Shown piece after piece: positions 56,606-64,000 of a DNA stretch of 64,000 nt (within the stretch, counting starts at the first letter, position 1; each line of letters begins with the position of its first letter). The notes below the pieces were generated by a model. It had not been told where the DNA came from and did not search any database. It was given only the letters and a program-made list of their open reading frames with translations. This stretch comes from Rhodocyclaceae bacterium (GTDB taxonomy: Bacteria > Pseudomonadota > Gammaproteobacteria > Burkholderiales > Rhodocyclaceae), in contig JAUXOM010000004.1 of assembly GCA_030682175.1 (NCBI GenBank), forward strand, positions 1 through 64,000, in the 5' to 3' direction. Made by a program: the position numbers and the translations under genes.

Positions 56606-58609
56606 ATGAAAATGCCGCAGCGTCTGTTCCGTTCGGTTTTTGCCCTGCTCTGCTTTTCTGTCGCGTTCGCCGGTGGGGCCGTCGCCAAGAGTGATGCAGG
56701 CACGCCGGTCGCCAAGCTCGACAAGGCATCCTGCCTGAAGTGCCACGAGAACAAGCACGACCAGATCAAGGTACCGATCGTCATTGACGGCGAAGAGGAC
56801 GAACGGGAACTGCGCCAGATCGACATGCGGAAGTACGCCAAGAGCGTGCACAGCAATCTGCAATGCGTGGATTGCCACAGGAACATCGTCGACAGCCAGA
56901 AGAACCACCAGTTGGACAAGTCAGCAGCCAAAGCTGACTGCATCACTTGCCACCAGGATTTGTGGGCCAAGGCGCAGCAGGCAGGCAAGGACAAGCCCCG
57001 CCTCGAACTGGTATTCAAGAACATCGAGGCCTACAAGAACTCCTTCCACGCCAGGGAGAACAAGGATATTCCCGGCACGCCGCTCGCCAAATGCGACGAC
57101 TGTCACAGTTCGCACGAGTTCGATGTGCCGCCCAAGGGCAGCGAGCGCCGCACGGCCTGGCACAAGGAAATCCACGTCACCTGTGGTACGCAGTGCCATG
57201 AAGACCAGATGGAGATCTACGCGGCCTCGGTGCATGGCGAGGAGTTGATCGACAAGGGCAACCTGAAGGCGGCGACGTGCACGGATTGTCACAGCGCCCA
57301 CAGCATCACCGGTACGTCGAGCGACGCCTACAAACTGGCGAACGTCCAGTCCTGCGGCGAGTGCCACAAGGAAGAGATCTCCAGCTTCCGCGACACTTAT
57401 CACGGCAAGGTCAGCGCGCTCGGCTGGGCGTATACCGCGCGCTGCGTCAGTTGCCACGACAGTCACGGCGTCAAGGCCGTGGAAGATCCCAAGTCCAAGG
57501 TGCATCCGAACAACCGGCTGAAGACCTGCCAGAGCTGTCACGACGGCAAGAAGCTGCCGCTGGCGACCGAGGGCTTCGCCACCTTCGCGCCGCACGCCAA
57601 CCCCCACGACTTCGGCAAATATCCGCAGATGTACGTGGTCACCAAGTTCATGATCTGGCTGCTGATCGGCGTGTTCGCCTTCTTCTGGCTGCATTCCGCC
57701 CTCTGGTACTACCGCGAACGGCGCGAGAGCAAGCTGTTCAAGACCGAAGCGCATGTCCGTACCGAAGGTCTCGATCTGCCTGTCGGCAAGCATTTTGAAC
57801 GCTTCTCTTGGGGCTGGCGCCTCGCCCACCTGATGTTCGCGGTCACGACCATGACTCTGGTACTGACGGGTACGACGATTTTGTTCGCCGACAGCGCCTG
57901 GGCGCCGGCGGTGGCCAAGGCCTTCGGCGGTCCGCTGGTGCTCGGTTACATCCACCGCATTGCCGCGGGCTTCTTCATCGGCATCTTCTTCATCCATTTC
58001 ATCTACGTGATGCAGAAGCTGTTGCGCGACAAGAACTTCAAGTGGTTCGGCCCGGATTCTCTGGTGCCGAACTGGAAGGACCTCGACGACATGATCGGCA
58101 TGTTCAAGTGGTTCTTCGGTAAGGGTCCGAAGCCGCAGTTCGACCGCTGGACCTACTTCGAGAAGTTCGACTACTGGGCGGTGTTCTGGGGTGTCAGCGT
58201 GATCGGCATGAGCGGCCTGATGCTCGCCTTCCCGCACATCACCGCGCAGTATCTGCCGGGCTGGGTGTTCAACGTCGCGACGGTGGTGCATGGTGAGGAA
58301 GGCTTCCTCGCGGCGGTGTTCCTCTTCACGGTGCACTTCTTCAACAACCACTTCCGGCCGAACAAGCTGCCGCCGCCCGATGTGGTGATGTTCACCGGCA
58401 CGCAGTCGCTTGAAGAGTTCCGCCACGAGCACCCGGCGCAGTATCAGCGCCTGGTCGAGTCAGGCGAACTGCAGAAGCGCCTCGTCGATGCGCCGTCCCG
58501 TCAGATGCATGTCGGCTCGGTGATTCTCGGCTTGACGCTCATCGCCATCGGGCTGACGCTCCTGGTGATGATAGTCAATGGCATGTTTGGCAAGATCGCT
58601 GGGGGGTAG
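56606..58609 (+). CDS. Nonahaem cytochrome c fused to a b-type membrane cytochrome
   Basis: 667 residues. Signal peptide (to about 28). A periplasmic domain with nine c-haem motifs at Cys 43, 87, 112, 163, 193, 225, 250, 280 and 308; the fifth is CGTQCH (CX3CH) and the rest CXXCH. Then about six membrane helices (about 345-630) with His in RLAHLM, YIHRI, VVHGEE and TVHFFN, as in FdhI/HydC-like b cytochromes. Probable quinol dehydrogenase passing electrons to the octahaem protein encoded next, in the place of NrfH/NapC, which are absent. Start supported by AAGGGG 6 nt upstream. Exact family name not known to me. Confidence 0.85.
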   Translation: MKMPQRLFRSVFALLCFSVAFAGGAVAKSDAGTPVAKLDKASCLKCHENKHDQIKVPIVIDGEEDERELRQIDMRKYAKSVHSNLQCVDCHRNIVDSQKNHQLDKSAAKADCITCHQDLWAKAQQAGKDKPRLELVFKNIEAYKNSFHARENKDIPGTPLAKCDDCHSSHEFDVPPKGSERRTAWHKEIHVTCGTQCHEDQMEIYAASVHGEELIDKGNLKAATCTDCHSAHSITGTSSDAYKLANVQSCGECHKEEISSFRDTYHGKVSALGWAYTARCVSCHDSHGVKAVEDPKSKVHPNNRLKTCQSCHDGKKLPLATEGFATFAPHANPHDFGKYPQMYVVTKFMIWLLIGVFAFFWLHSALWYYRERRESKLFKTEAHVRTEGLDLPVGKHFERFSWGWRLAHLMFAVTTMTLVLTGTTILFADSAWAPAVAKAFGGPLVLGYIHRIAAGFFIGIFFIHFIYVMQKLLRDKNFKWFGPDSLVPNWKDLDDMIGMFKWFFGKGPKPQFDRWTYFEKFDYWAVFWGVSVIGMSGLMLAFPHITAQYLPGWVFNVATVVHGEEGFLAAVFLFTVHFFNNHFRPNKLPPPDVVMFTGTQSLEEFRHEHPAQYQRLVESGELQKRLVDAPSRQMHVGSVILGLTLIAIGLTLLVMIVNGMFGKIAGG

Positions 58610-58631
58610 CGCCGTATCTTTTGACCAGGAG

Positions 58632-58668
58632 AAATGGCCGCGCCATGCGCGGCCATTTCTTTTTCTTG
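58632..58668 (+). terminator. Terminator after the c/b fusion gene
   Basis: AAATGGCCGCGC and GCGCGGCCATTT arms, CAT loop, then CTTTTTCTT. It ends where the next FNR box begins. Confidence 0.85.
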
Positions 58669-58679
58669 ATGCGCATCAA
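58666..58679 (+). promoter_or_regulatory. FNR/CRP-family box upstream of the octahaem gene
   Basis: TTGAT-GCGC-ATCAA, perfect consensus, about 170 bp before the start codon. A TAACCT at 58702 is a possible -10 for a class II site. Confidence 0.8.
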
Positions 58680-58851
58680 AGATTTTCCCGGGCGAAATCG
58701 TTAACCTGAAAAGCAATACCCTTTTCCATGTTAAGGTTTTTAGGGAGGGATAAGTGGGTATGTCAAGGAAGCAAGCAATTGCGGCTACAAAGGTAAAGGG
58801 ATGCGTAGGCCGCCCTCATGAAGCTGGATGTTCGAAAAATTGGAGGCAAAA

Positions 58852-60639
58852 ATGGGAACGAGCAGATTGAAGCGGGGTTTTGTCAGTATCGTGGCGCTAT
58901 GCGCCGTAGCGATATTCGGCATGTCGGGGGCCATGGCCCAGAAACTCGATCCGGCCTATGCAAAACAGCAGGATGCGACCCTCGGTCAGGTCAAGGCTGC
59001 TTTGCCGGCATCGGCCAAGACCAAAATCAAGTTTGTCGATGTCGGCAATTGCTATAGCTGCCACAAGGACATCAAAGAGTTCCACATGGGCAGCAAGCAC
59101 GCCGATGTGAATTGTGCCTACTGCCACACTGGCGCCGATGACCACCTGAAGCGGGAAGGCAAGCCGGTGGCGCCGACACAAGCCTCGATCGGTACTCGCA
59201 CCGATCACCATGCCTGCGGCACCTGCCACCAGGAGCAGCTCAACACCTTCGCGACGATGAACTACGACTCGCACGCGAAAGTCGAAAAAGCCCAGCCGCG
59301 TAGCGTATCGCCGATGTTCGACAAGCTGATGCAGCCCCACGGCTTCACGCGGGAACACGCCGAGCCGCGCAGTCACGTGTTCATGACGCTTGATCACCTG
59401 ATCGTCGATCGCGCTTATGGCGGCCGCTTCCAGCTCAAGGACTGGACCTACATCTCCGACGCCAAGAGTGCCGTGTCCGACCTGTGGAACGTGATGCTGG
59501 TCGACAAAGAGCCCGCCAACGGCGACCAGAAGGCCTTCATGCCGCAGGTGGCCACTGCGGCCAACCCGGTCTGCATGAACTGCAAGTCCTTCGACAACAT
59601 CCTGAAGTGGAAGTACATGGGCGATCCGGATCCGAAGGCGAAGTGGAGCCGCGTTTCCAAGCCGGTCGAGTTCGCGCGCGACATCACCCATGCGCTGAAC
59701 TGCTTCATGTGTCACGACCCACACTCCTCCGCCCCGCGCGTTGCGCGTGACGGTCTGATCCAGGCGGTGGTTGATCGCGGCGAAGGCACCTATCCCTACG
59801 ACAAGGCCAAGAGCGAAAAGAACCCGATGAAGAAGGTCACCTTCCGCGACGGTTTCCGCGCCATCGGCCTGCTGTCCAAGCCCGACTCGAACCTGATGTG
59901 CGCCCAGTGCCACGTCGAGTACAACTGCAACCCCGGCTTCGAGCCGAATGCAGGGCCGGATGGCAAGGACAAGCCGGTCACCATGGCCGACCAGCGCACC
60001 AACCTCTTCCAATGGACGAACGTCTTCGATTACAACAAGAAGATGGTCGAGAAGTTCGGCAACTTCAAGGACTTCCGTCATGCCATCACCGGTGCCGCGC
60101 TGTCGAAGATTCAGCACCCGGAAGCCGAGACCTTCTGGATGTCCAAGCATGAGCGCGAAGGCGTCGAGTGCAAGGACTGCCACATGAAGAAGATCGAGAA
60201 GAACGGCAAGACCTTCACGGATCACCAGCAGCAGTCGCCGCGCAAGATGCTCAAGGAAACCTGCGTGAAGTGCCACGGCGAGATGACCGAGGAGAACGCC
60301 AAGTACCAGATCGATGCGATCCAGGCTTATACGCGCGGCAAGATCGTCAAGGCCGAGTTCTGGCTGGCCCAGTTGATCGACACCTTCGTGCGTGCCTACG
60401 ACGCCGGCGTGCCGCGCAACTCCGAGGCGGTCAAGCTTGCGCAGAAGCACCATGACGACGCGCAGACCCGCTGGGAATGGTGGACCGCCGAGAACTCTGT
60501 CGGCTTCCACAACCCGTCGCAGGCGCGCCAGTCGCTGACCGAGTCGGTGACGCATTCGCAGGCCGGCATCAAGGCGCTGAACGACGCGATCGCCGCTCTC
60601 AAAGCGCCATCAGTAGCTGCAGCGCCGGCGGCAAAGTAA
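58852..60639 (+). CDS. Octahaem NrfA-superfamily cytochrome c (ONR-like nitrite reductase)
   Basis: 595 residues, signal peptide ending GAMAQ. Eight haem motifs at Cys 67, 88, 122, 241, 284, 350, 440 and 471: seven CXXCH and one CXXCK (CMNCK, the fourth), the pattern of octahaem nitrite reductases where Lys binds the catalytic haem. The NrfA core is visible: CAQCHVEYNC (Tyr357), SKIQHPEAETFW (His422), VECKDCHM. Expected to reduce nitrite (perhaps hydroxylamine or sulfite) to ammonia in the periplasm. GGAGG before the ATG, own FNR box and strong terminator. MccA-type CX15CH is absent. Confidence 0.88.
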   Translation: MGTSRLKRGFVSIVALCAVAIFGMSGAMAQKLDPAYAKQQDATLGQVKAALPASAKTKIKFVDVGNCYSCHKDIKEFHMGSKHADVNCAYCHTGADDHLKREGKPVAPTQASIGTRTDHHACGTCHQEQLNTFATMNYDSHAKVEKAQPRSVSPMFDKLMQPHGFTREHAEPRSHVFMTLDHLIVDRAYGGRFQLKDWTYISDAKSAVSDLWNVMLVDKEPANGDQKAFMPQVATAANPVCMNCKSFDNILKWKYMGDPDPKAKWSRVSKPVEFARDITHALNCFMCHDPHSSAPRVARDGLIQAVVDRGEGTYPYDKAKSEKNPMKKVTFRDGFRAIGLLSKPDSNLMCAQCHVEYNCNPGFEPNAGPDGKDKPVTMADQRTNLFQWTNVFDYNKKMVEKFGNFKDFRHAITGAALSKIQHPEAETFWMSKHEREGVECKDCHMKKIEKNGKTFTDHQQQSPRKMLKETCVKCHGEMTEENAKYQIDAIQAYTRGKIVKAEFWLAQLIDTFVRAYDAGVPRNSEAVKLAQKHHDDAQTRWEWWTAENSVGFHNPSQARQSLTESVTHSQAGIKALNDAIAALKAPSVAAAPAAK

Positions 60640-60661
60640 TTTTGTAGCAGTCAGTAGCGTC

Positions 60662-60691
60662 GGGGCGCGGGATTCCGCGCCCCCTTTTTTT
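60662..60691 (+). terminator. Terminator between octahaem gene and nrfE-like gene
   Basis: GGGGCGCGG and CCGCGCCCC arms, GATT loop, then CTTTTTTT. Starts 22 nt after the stop codon and ends 19 nt before the next ATG. Confidence 0.88.
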
Positions 60692-60710
60692 ACCTGATGA
60701 ATGCCTCGCC

Positions 60711-62621
60711 ATGATTCCTGAACTCGGGCATGTTGCCCTGATCATCGCCTTACAGCTGGCTCTGCTACAAGGCATCCTCGGGCTTGCTGGCGCCTCCCGC
60801 GACAACGCAGCGTGGATGGCCATGGCGCGCGGTGCCGCCGGCGGCCAGTTGTTGTTCGTCGCGCTGGGTTTTCTGGCGCTGGTCTGGTCGTTCCTGGTCA
60901 ACGACTTTTCCGTGATGAACGTCGCCGACCATTCGTCGCGTTTCCTGCCGGTCGAATACCGCATCACCGCTGCCTGGGGCTCGCACGAAGGCTCCTTCCT
61001 GCTATGGACGCTGCTGATGTCGGCCTGGACAGTCGCCGTCGTCATGCTCGGCCGCCAGCTGCCGGCCGACTTGCATGCCCGCGTGATCGGCATCATGGGG
61101 CTGCTCTCCTTCTGCTTCCTCGCCTACCTCCTGTTTACCTCCAACCCCTTCATGCGCCTGCATCCGCCGCCGGCGAACGGCAGCGACCTGAATCCGCTGC
61201 TGCAGGATCCGGGCATGATCATCCATCCGCCGCTGCTCTACATGGGCTATGTCGGTTTCTCGGTGGCTTTTGCCTTCGCCATCGCCGCGCTGATTTCCGG
61301 CAAGCTGGACGAAGCCTGGGCGCGCTGGGTGCGCCCGTGGACCCTGATGGCCTGGGTGTTCCTGACGCTGGGGGTCATGGTGGGTTCATGGTGGGCTTAC
61401 TACGAATTGGGCTGGGGCGGCTGGTGGTTCTGGGATCCGAGTGAGAATGCCTCCCTGATGCCCTGGCTGGCCGGCACGGCGCTGGTGCACTCGCTGGCGG
61501 TTACCGAGCAACGAGGCGCGCTGCGGGTGTGGACGGTGTTTCTTGCGCTCGCGGCTTTCGCCCTTTCGCTGCTTGGTACCTTTCTGGTGCGCTCGGGCGT
61601 GCTCTCGTCGGTGCATGCCTTCGCGCTGGATCCGCTGCGCGGCCTCTTCATTCTGATCTTTCTCGGCATCCTGATCGGCGCGTCGCTGATCCTCTTCGCC
61701 AGGCGTGCCGGTGCGGTGAAGACTGCCGGCGATTTCGGCACGATCTCGCGCGAAACGGCCTTGCTGACGGGTAACGTCCTTCTGTTGGCGGCACTGGCCA
61801 CCGTGCTGCTGGGCACACTGTATCCGCTGATTCTCGATGCTTTCGGCCTCGGGAAAATCTCCGTCGGCCCGCCGTATTTCAACGCCGTGTTCGTGCCGAT
61901 GATGGTGCCGGCGCTGCTGCTGCTCGGCATCGCGCCGTGGATGCGCTGGGGCCGGGAAAGCCTGACCGAGCTGCTGCCGCGACTGCGCTGGCAGGCGGCC
62001 GCCGCAGTGCTGATTGGCCTCGCGCTGCCCTTCGCCTTTGCTGAATGGAAATGGCAGGCGGCCCTCGGCCTGGCGCTCGCCGCCTGGATGATCCTCGCCA
62101 CGATCAGCGGCCTGGTCGTCCGTCGCCGCGCCGCTGGCGGATTGCCGCTTGCAGCTTATGGCATGGGCTGCGCCCACGTCGGCCTGGCCATCGGCGTCAT
62201 CGGCATGGGCCTGGTGTCGGCCTACCAGAGCGAGAAGACCGTCGCCATGCAGCCCGGCGACAGCGCCAGCCTCGGTCAGTACGAGTTTGTCTTCCGTGGC
62301 GCGGAGGAGGTGCCGGCAGCCAACTATTCGGCGATGCGCGGGACTGTCGAGTTGAAGAAGCAGGGCCAGACAGTCGCCACGCTGTTGCCGGAAAAACGCA
62401 TCTATCGCAGCTCGCGGATAACGATGACCGAGGCGGCGATTCGCTACGGCTTCGTCGGCGACGTCTATGTCGCCATGGGCGAGCCGCTGCCGGGCGGAAC
62501 CTGGAGCATGCAGTTGTATCTGAAGCCCTTCGTCGGCTGGTTGTGGGGCGGGGCGCTGTTGATGGCCTTGGGCGGTTTGCTGGCCGCCTTGAATTTGCGT
62601 AACAAAGGGGCAATGGAATGA
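60711..62621 (+). CDS. Second CcmF-type haem lyase (NrfE-like)
   Basis: 636 residues, same topology as the general CcmF in this window: WGGWWFWDPSENASLMPWL WWD motif and LVHSLAVTEQRG. It starts MIPELGHVALII like its paralogue but has diverged throughout. Placed after the CXXCK-containing cytochrome, it most likely attaches haem to that motif, the role of NrfE in the NrfEFG lyase. Overlaps the next gene by ATGA. No dedicated CcmH/NrfF is adjacent. Confidence 0.88.
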   Translation: MIPELGHVALIIALQLALLQGILGLAGASRDNAAWMAMARGAAGGQLLFVALGFLALVWSFLVNDFSVMNVADHSSRFLPVEYRITAAWGSHEGSFLLWTLLMSAWTVAVVMLGRQLPADLHARVIGIMGLLSFCFLAYLLFTSNPFMRLHPPPANGSDLNPLLQDPGMIIHPPLLYMGYVGFSVAFAFAIAALISGKLDEAWARWVRPWTLMAWVFLTLGVMVGSWWAYYELGWGGWWFWDPSENASLMPWLAGTALVHSLAVTEQRGALRVWTVFLALAAFALSLLGTFLVRSGVLSSVHAFALDPLRGLFILIFLGILIGASLILFARRAGAVKTAGDFGTISRETALLTGNVLLLAALATVLLGTLYPLILDAFGLGKISVGPPYFNAVFVPMMVPALLLLGIAPWMRWGRESLTELLPRLRWQAAAAVLIGLALPFAFAEWKWQAALGLALAAWMILATISGLVVRRRAAGGLPLAAYGMGCAHVGLAIGVIGMGLVSAYQSEKTVAMQPGDSASLGQYEFVFRGAEEVPAANYSAMRGTVELKKQGQTVATLLPEKRIYRSSRITMTEAAIRYGFVGDVYVAMGEPLPGGTWSMQLYLKPFVGWLWGGALLMALGGLLAALNLRNKGAME

Positions 62622-63340
62622 ATCCGTGGATCGGAGTGGGAGCTTGTGTCGTCGTCGCGCTGGTATTCCTGCTGGTGCCGCTGTGGCGGCAAAAGTCGGC
62701 GCTGGCGGGACGGCGCAACGCAGTCCGCTGGCCGGCGCTGGGGGTGTTGGGGGTGCTCCCGGCGCTGACGGTCGGGCTTTACCTCTATCTCGGCGCGCCG
62801 GCGATCATCCAGGAACAGGCGCTGACCCAGGCCCAATCGAATTACGATGTCGATGGTATGGTCAAGGCGCTGGAGGACAAGCTGAAAGCCACGCCCAACG
62901 ACCCGGAGGGCTGGTATGCGCTCGGCCGCGCCTACATCGCGTTCGAGCGCTATGCGGAGGCAGAAGATGCGTTGCGCAAGGCGACGACGCAGGCGCCCAA
63001 GGATGCGAAGATCATCGCCCAGTATGCCGAAGCGATGGCCCTCAAGCAGGGCCGCCTTGACGGGCGGCCGCTGGAGTTGGTCCAGGAAGCCCTGGAAATC
63101 AGCTACGAAGAAACCAAGGCGCTGGAACTGGCTGGGCTGGCCGCCTTCCAGAAGGAAAAGTGGGCCGAGGCCTTGCATTACTGGCGGCGTTTGCAGAAAT
63201 TGCTGCCAAAGGACACGGAACATCACGAAGCCATTGCCCAGGCCGTAGCGACGGCCGAAAGAAAGCTTGACCTCAGCCTCGGCGGTACGGGCATGCCGCT
63301 ACCGCCACCTTCCGCCGAACCGAAGAAGGCGCCGCACTGA
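62618..63340 (+). CDS. Second CcmI-type TPR protein (NrfG-like)
   Basis: 240 residues. Two membrane helices close together (about 5-22 and 42-60), then a TPR domain (NDPEGWYALGRAYIAFERYAEAEDALRKA) and Pro-rich end. Resembles NrfG plus the CcmI anchor; probably presents the octahaem apoprotein to the NrfE-like lyase. The loop between the helices, KSALAGRRNA, is encoded by an exact copy of the dispersed element, so it shortens or replaces the usual cytoplasmic CcmI-1 region. Confidence 0.85.
   Translation: MNPWIGVGACVVVALVFLLVPLWRQKSALAGRRNAVRWPALGVLGVLPALTVGLYLYLGAPAIIQEQALTQAQSNYDVDGMVKALEDKLKATPNDPEGWYALGRAYIAFERYAEAEDALRKATTQAPKDAKIIAQYAEAMALKQGRLDGRPLELVQEALEISYEETKALELAGLAAFQKEKWAEALHYWRRLQKLLPKDTEHHEAIAQAVATAERKLDLSLGGTGMPLPPPSAEPKKAPH
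62692..62715 (+). repeat. Dispersed element, short form, inside the nrfG-like gene
   Basis: AAAGTCGGCGCTGGCGGGAC then GGC, exact core; read in frame as KSALAGRR. Confidence 0.85.
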
Positions 63341-63379
63341 AGATCTTGCGTCGATCATCTTTTCTCTGGATTTCCGCCC

Positions 63380-63988
63380 ATGTCGCCCAATCTGTGCATC
63401 CTCGCTCTCGCACTTCCGCTGGCCTTGCTGCCGGTTTCTGGCCAGGCCGAATCCACTCCCTATGTGGCGCTCGATGCCAAGGGTAAAAAAACCATGCCGA
63501 AGGCCGGCCCCCGCCCCCATCCCTGCGTGCTCGATACCGCCACCGGCCTGGTCTGGGAAGTCAAGACCGACGACAAGGGTCCGGGCGACAAGGACTGGAG
63601 TTACACCTGGTATGACAAGCAAAAGGCCAATGAAGGTTTTCCCGTCGGCTATCCCGACGGGGGGCACTGCACCCACAAGGGCAGTTGCGATACCGCGGGC
63701 TATGTCGTCGCCACCAACAAGCGCCGTCTGTGCGGCTTCGGCGACTGGCGACTGCCGAGTGCGGAAGAGCTTGAAGGTCTCCTGCGTCCCGACTTGCCGA
63801 AAAAGATCGACGAGCGCTTTTTTCCGAACTCGCTGGCCAATTACTACTGGAGCGGTAGCTATGTCGCCCTCGAGGTGGGCGGGGCGATGTTCGTGAGCTT
63901 CGAGCACGGCATGCCTCTCGCAGGCAACAGCGTCGCCGCCGCGGCTGTCCGGCTGGTGCGCGGCCCGGCCAAACCTGCCACACCCTGA
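63380..63988 (+). CDS. Exported DUF1566 (Lcl C-terminal domain) protein
   Basis: 202 residues. Signal peptide ending SGQAES, then a DUF1566/Lcl-type fold: VLDTATGLVWEVKT, NKRRLCGFGDWRLPSAEELEGLL, and a final VRLVRG. Cys pairs (HCTHKGSC) may form disulfides. Function not known; these domains are found on exported binding or adhesion proteins. It follows the nrfG-like gene by 39 bp with the same direction, so it may be part of the cytochrome transcription unit. Confidence 0.8.
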   Translation: MSPNLCILALALPLALLPVSGQAESTPYVALDAKGKKTMPKAGPRPHPCVLDTATGLVWEVKTDDKGPGDKDWSYTWYDKQKANEGFPVGYPDGGHCTHKGSCDTAGYVVATNKRRLCGFGDWRLPSAEELEGLLRPDLPKKIDERFFPNSLANYYWSGSYVALEVGGAMFVSFEHGMPLAGNSVAAAAVRLVRGPAKPATP

Positions 63989-64000
63989 GCGGGTTGCGGC

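Noticed and set aside
58852-60639. Octahaem protein as MccA/SirA sulfite reductase, HAO or tetrathionate reductase
   Set aside because: MccA has a CX15CH haem site, which is absent; HAO and OTR lack a CXXCK motif. CMNCK together with CAQCHVEY and QHPE blocks fits the NrfA/ONR branch better.

Overview
The window is a 64 kb chromosomal segment of a GC-rich betaproteobacterium. Gene content and order (pilS-pilR with a PP0621-type gene, rph-rdgB-hemW after a kinase/phosphatase pair, yicC-gmk-rpoZ-spoT, rplU-rpmA-obg-proB, a complete ccmABCDEFGHI operon, a lysine-rich H1-like protein) suggest Rhodocyclales or a neighbouring respiratory, facultatively anaerobic lineage. This placement is inferred from gene content; no rRNA gene is present.

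Layout: 0.2-5.5 kb, a duplicated-HTH hypothetical, a small membrane protein and an RND efflux pump with its adaptor. 5.5-13 kb, a CbiX-type chelatase, an MFS carrier, a Kef-type antiporter, a small unknown gene and lutABC (L-lactate oxidation). 13-21 kb, a PbpG-like peptidase, malic enzyme, GTP-dependent PEP carboxykinase, an aminotransferase and the H1-like protein. 21-25 kb, ampD, pilR, pilS and a PP0621 gene. 25-34 kb, tRNA-Pro, ispB, rplU-rpmA-obg-proB, thiC, an alpha-carbonic-anhydrase-like protein, mutY and tRNA-Gly. 34-45.5 kb, a FapA-like protein, thiS-thiG, trmB, a cysteine-cluster protein, hemW-rdgB-rph, a PP2C phosphatase and Ser/Thr kinase, yicC, gmk and rpoZ. 45.5-54.6 kb, spoT, a DUF3460 gene and the whole ccm operon on the minus strand. 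54.7-64 kb, a block of c-type cytochromes.

The most notable system is at 56.0-63.3 kb: an FNR-boxed monohaem cytochrome c, a membrane protein joining nine haem-c motifs to a b-type cytochrome, an octahaem NrfA-superfamily cytochrome with one CXXCK motif and its own FNR box, then a second CcmF-like (NrfE-like) and a second CcmI-like (NrfG-like) gene. It reads as an anaerobic quinol-to-nitrite (or related N/S substrate) respiratory module with dedicated haem-lyase parts. No NrfH or NrfF is visible, so the c/b fusion is the likely quinol dehydrogenase.

Two dispersed repeat families cut across the annotation. The first is a short element (core GTCGGCGCTGGCGGGACGGC, with a form exactly 24 nt longer) found between genes and also inside many reading frames, read in several frames on both strands (nrfG-like, pilS, pilR, mutY, hemW, aminotransferase, MFS carrier, RND adaptor and others). 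The second is a hairpin with a conserved loop TTGGGGCGGCCCGGC and arms that differ from copy to copy but remain complementary. It often lies directly before a start codon so that its 3' arm is, or contains, the Shine-Dalgarno sequence (cbiX, lutB, rpoZ) or the start codon (rph); one copy has been taken into the hemW coding sequence.
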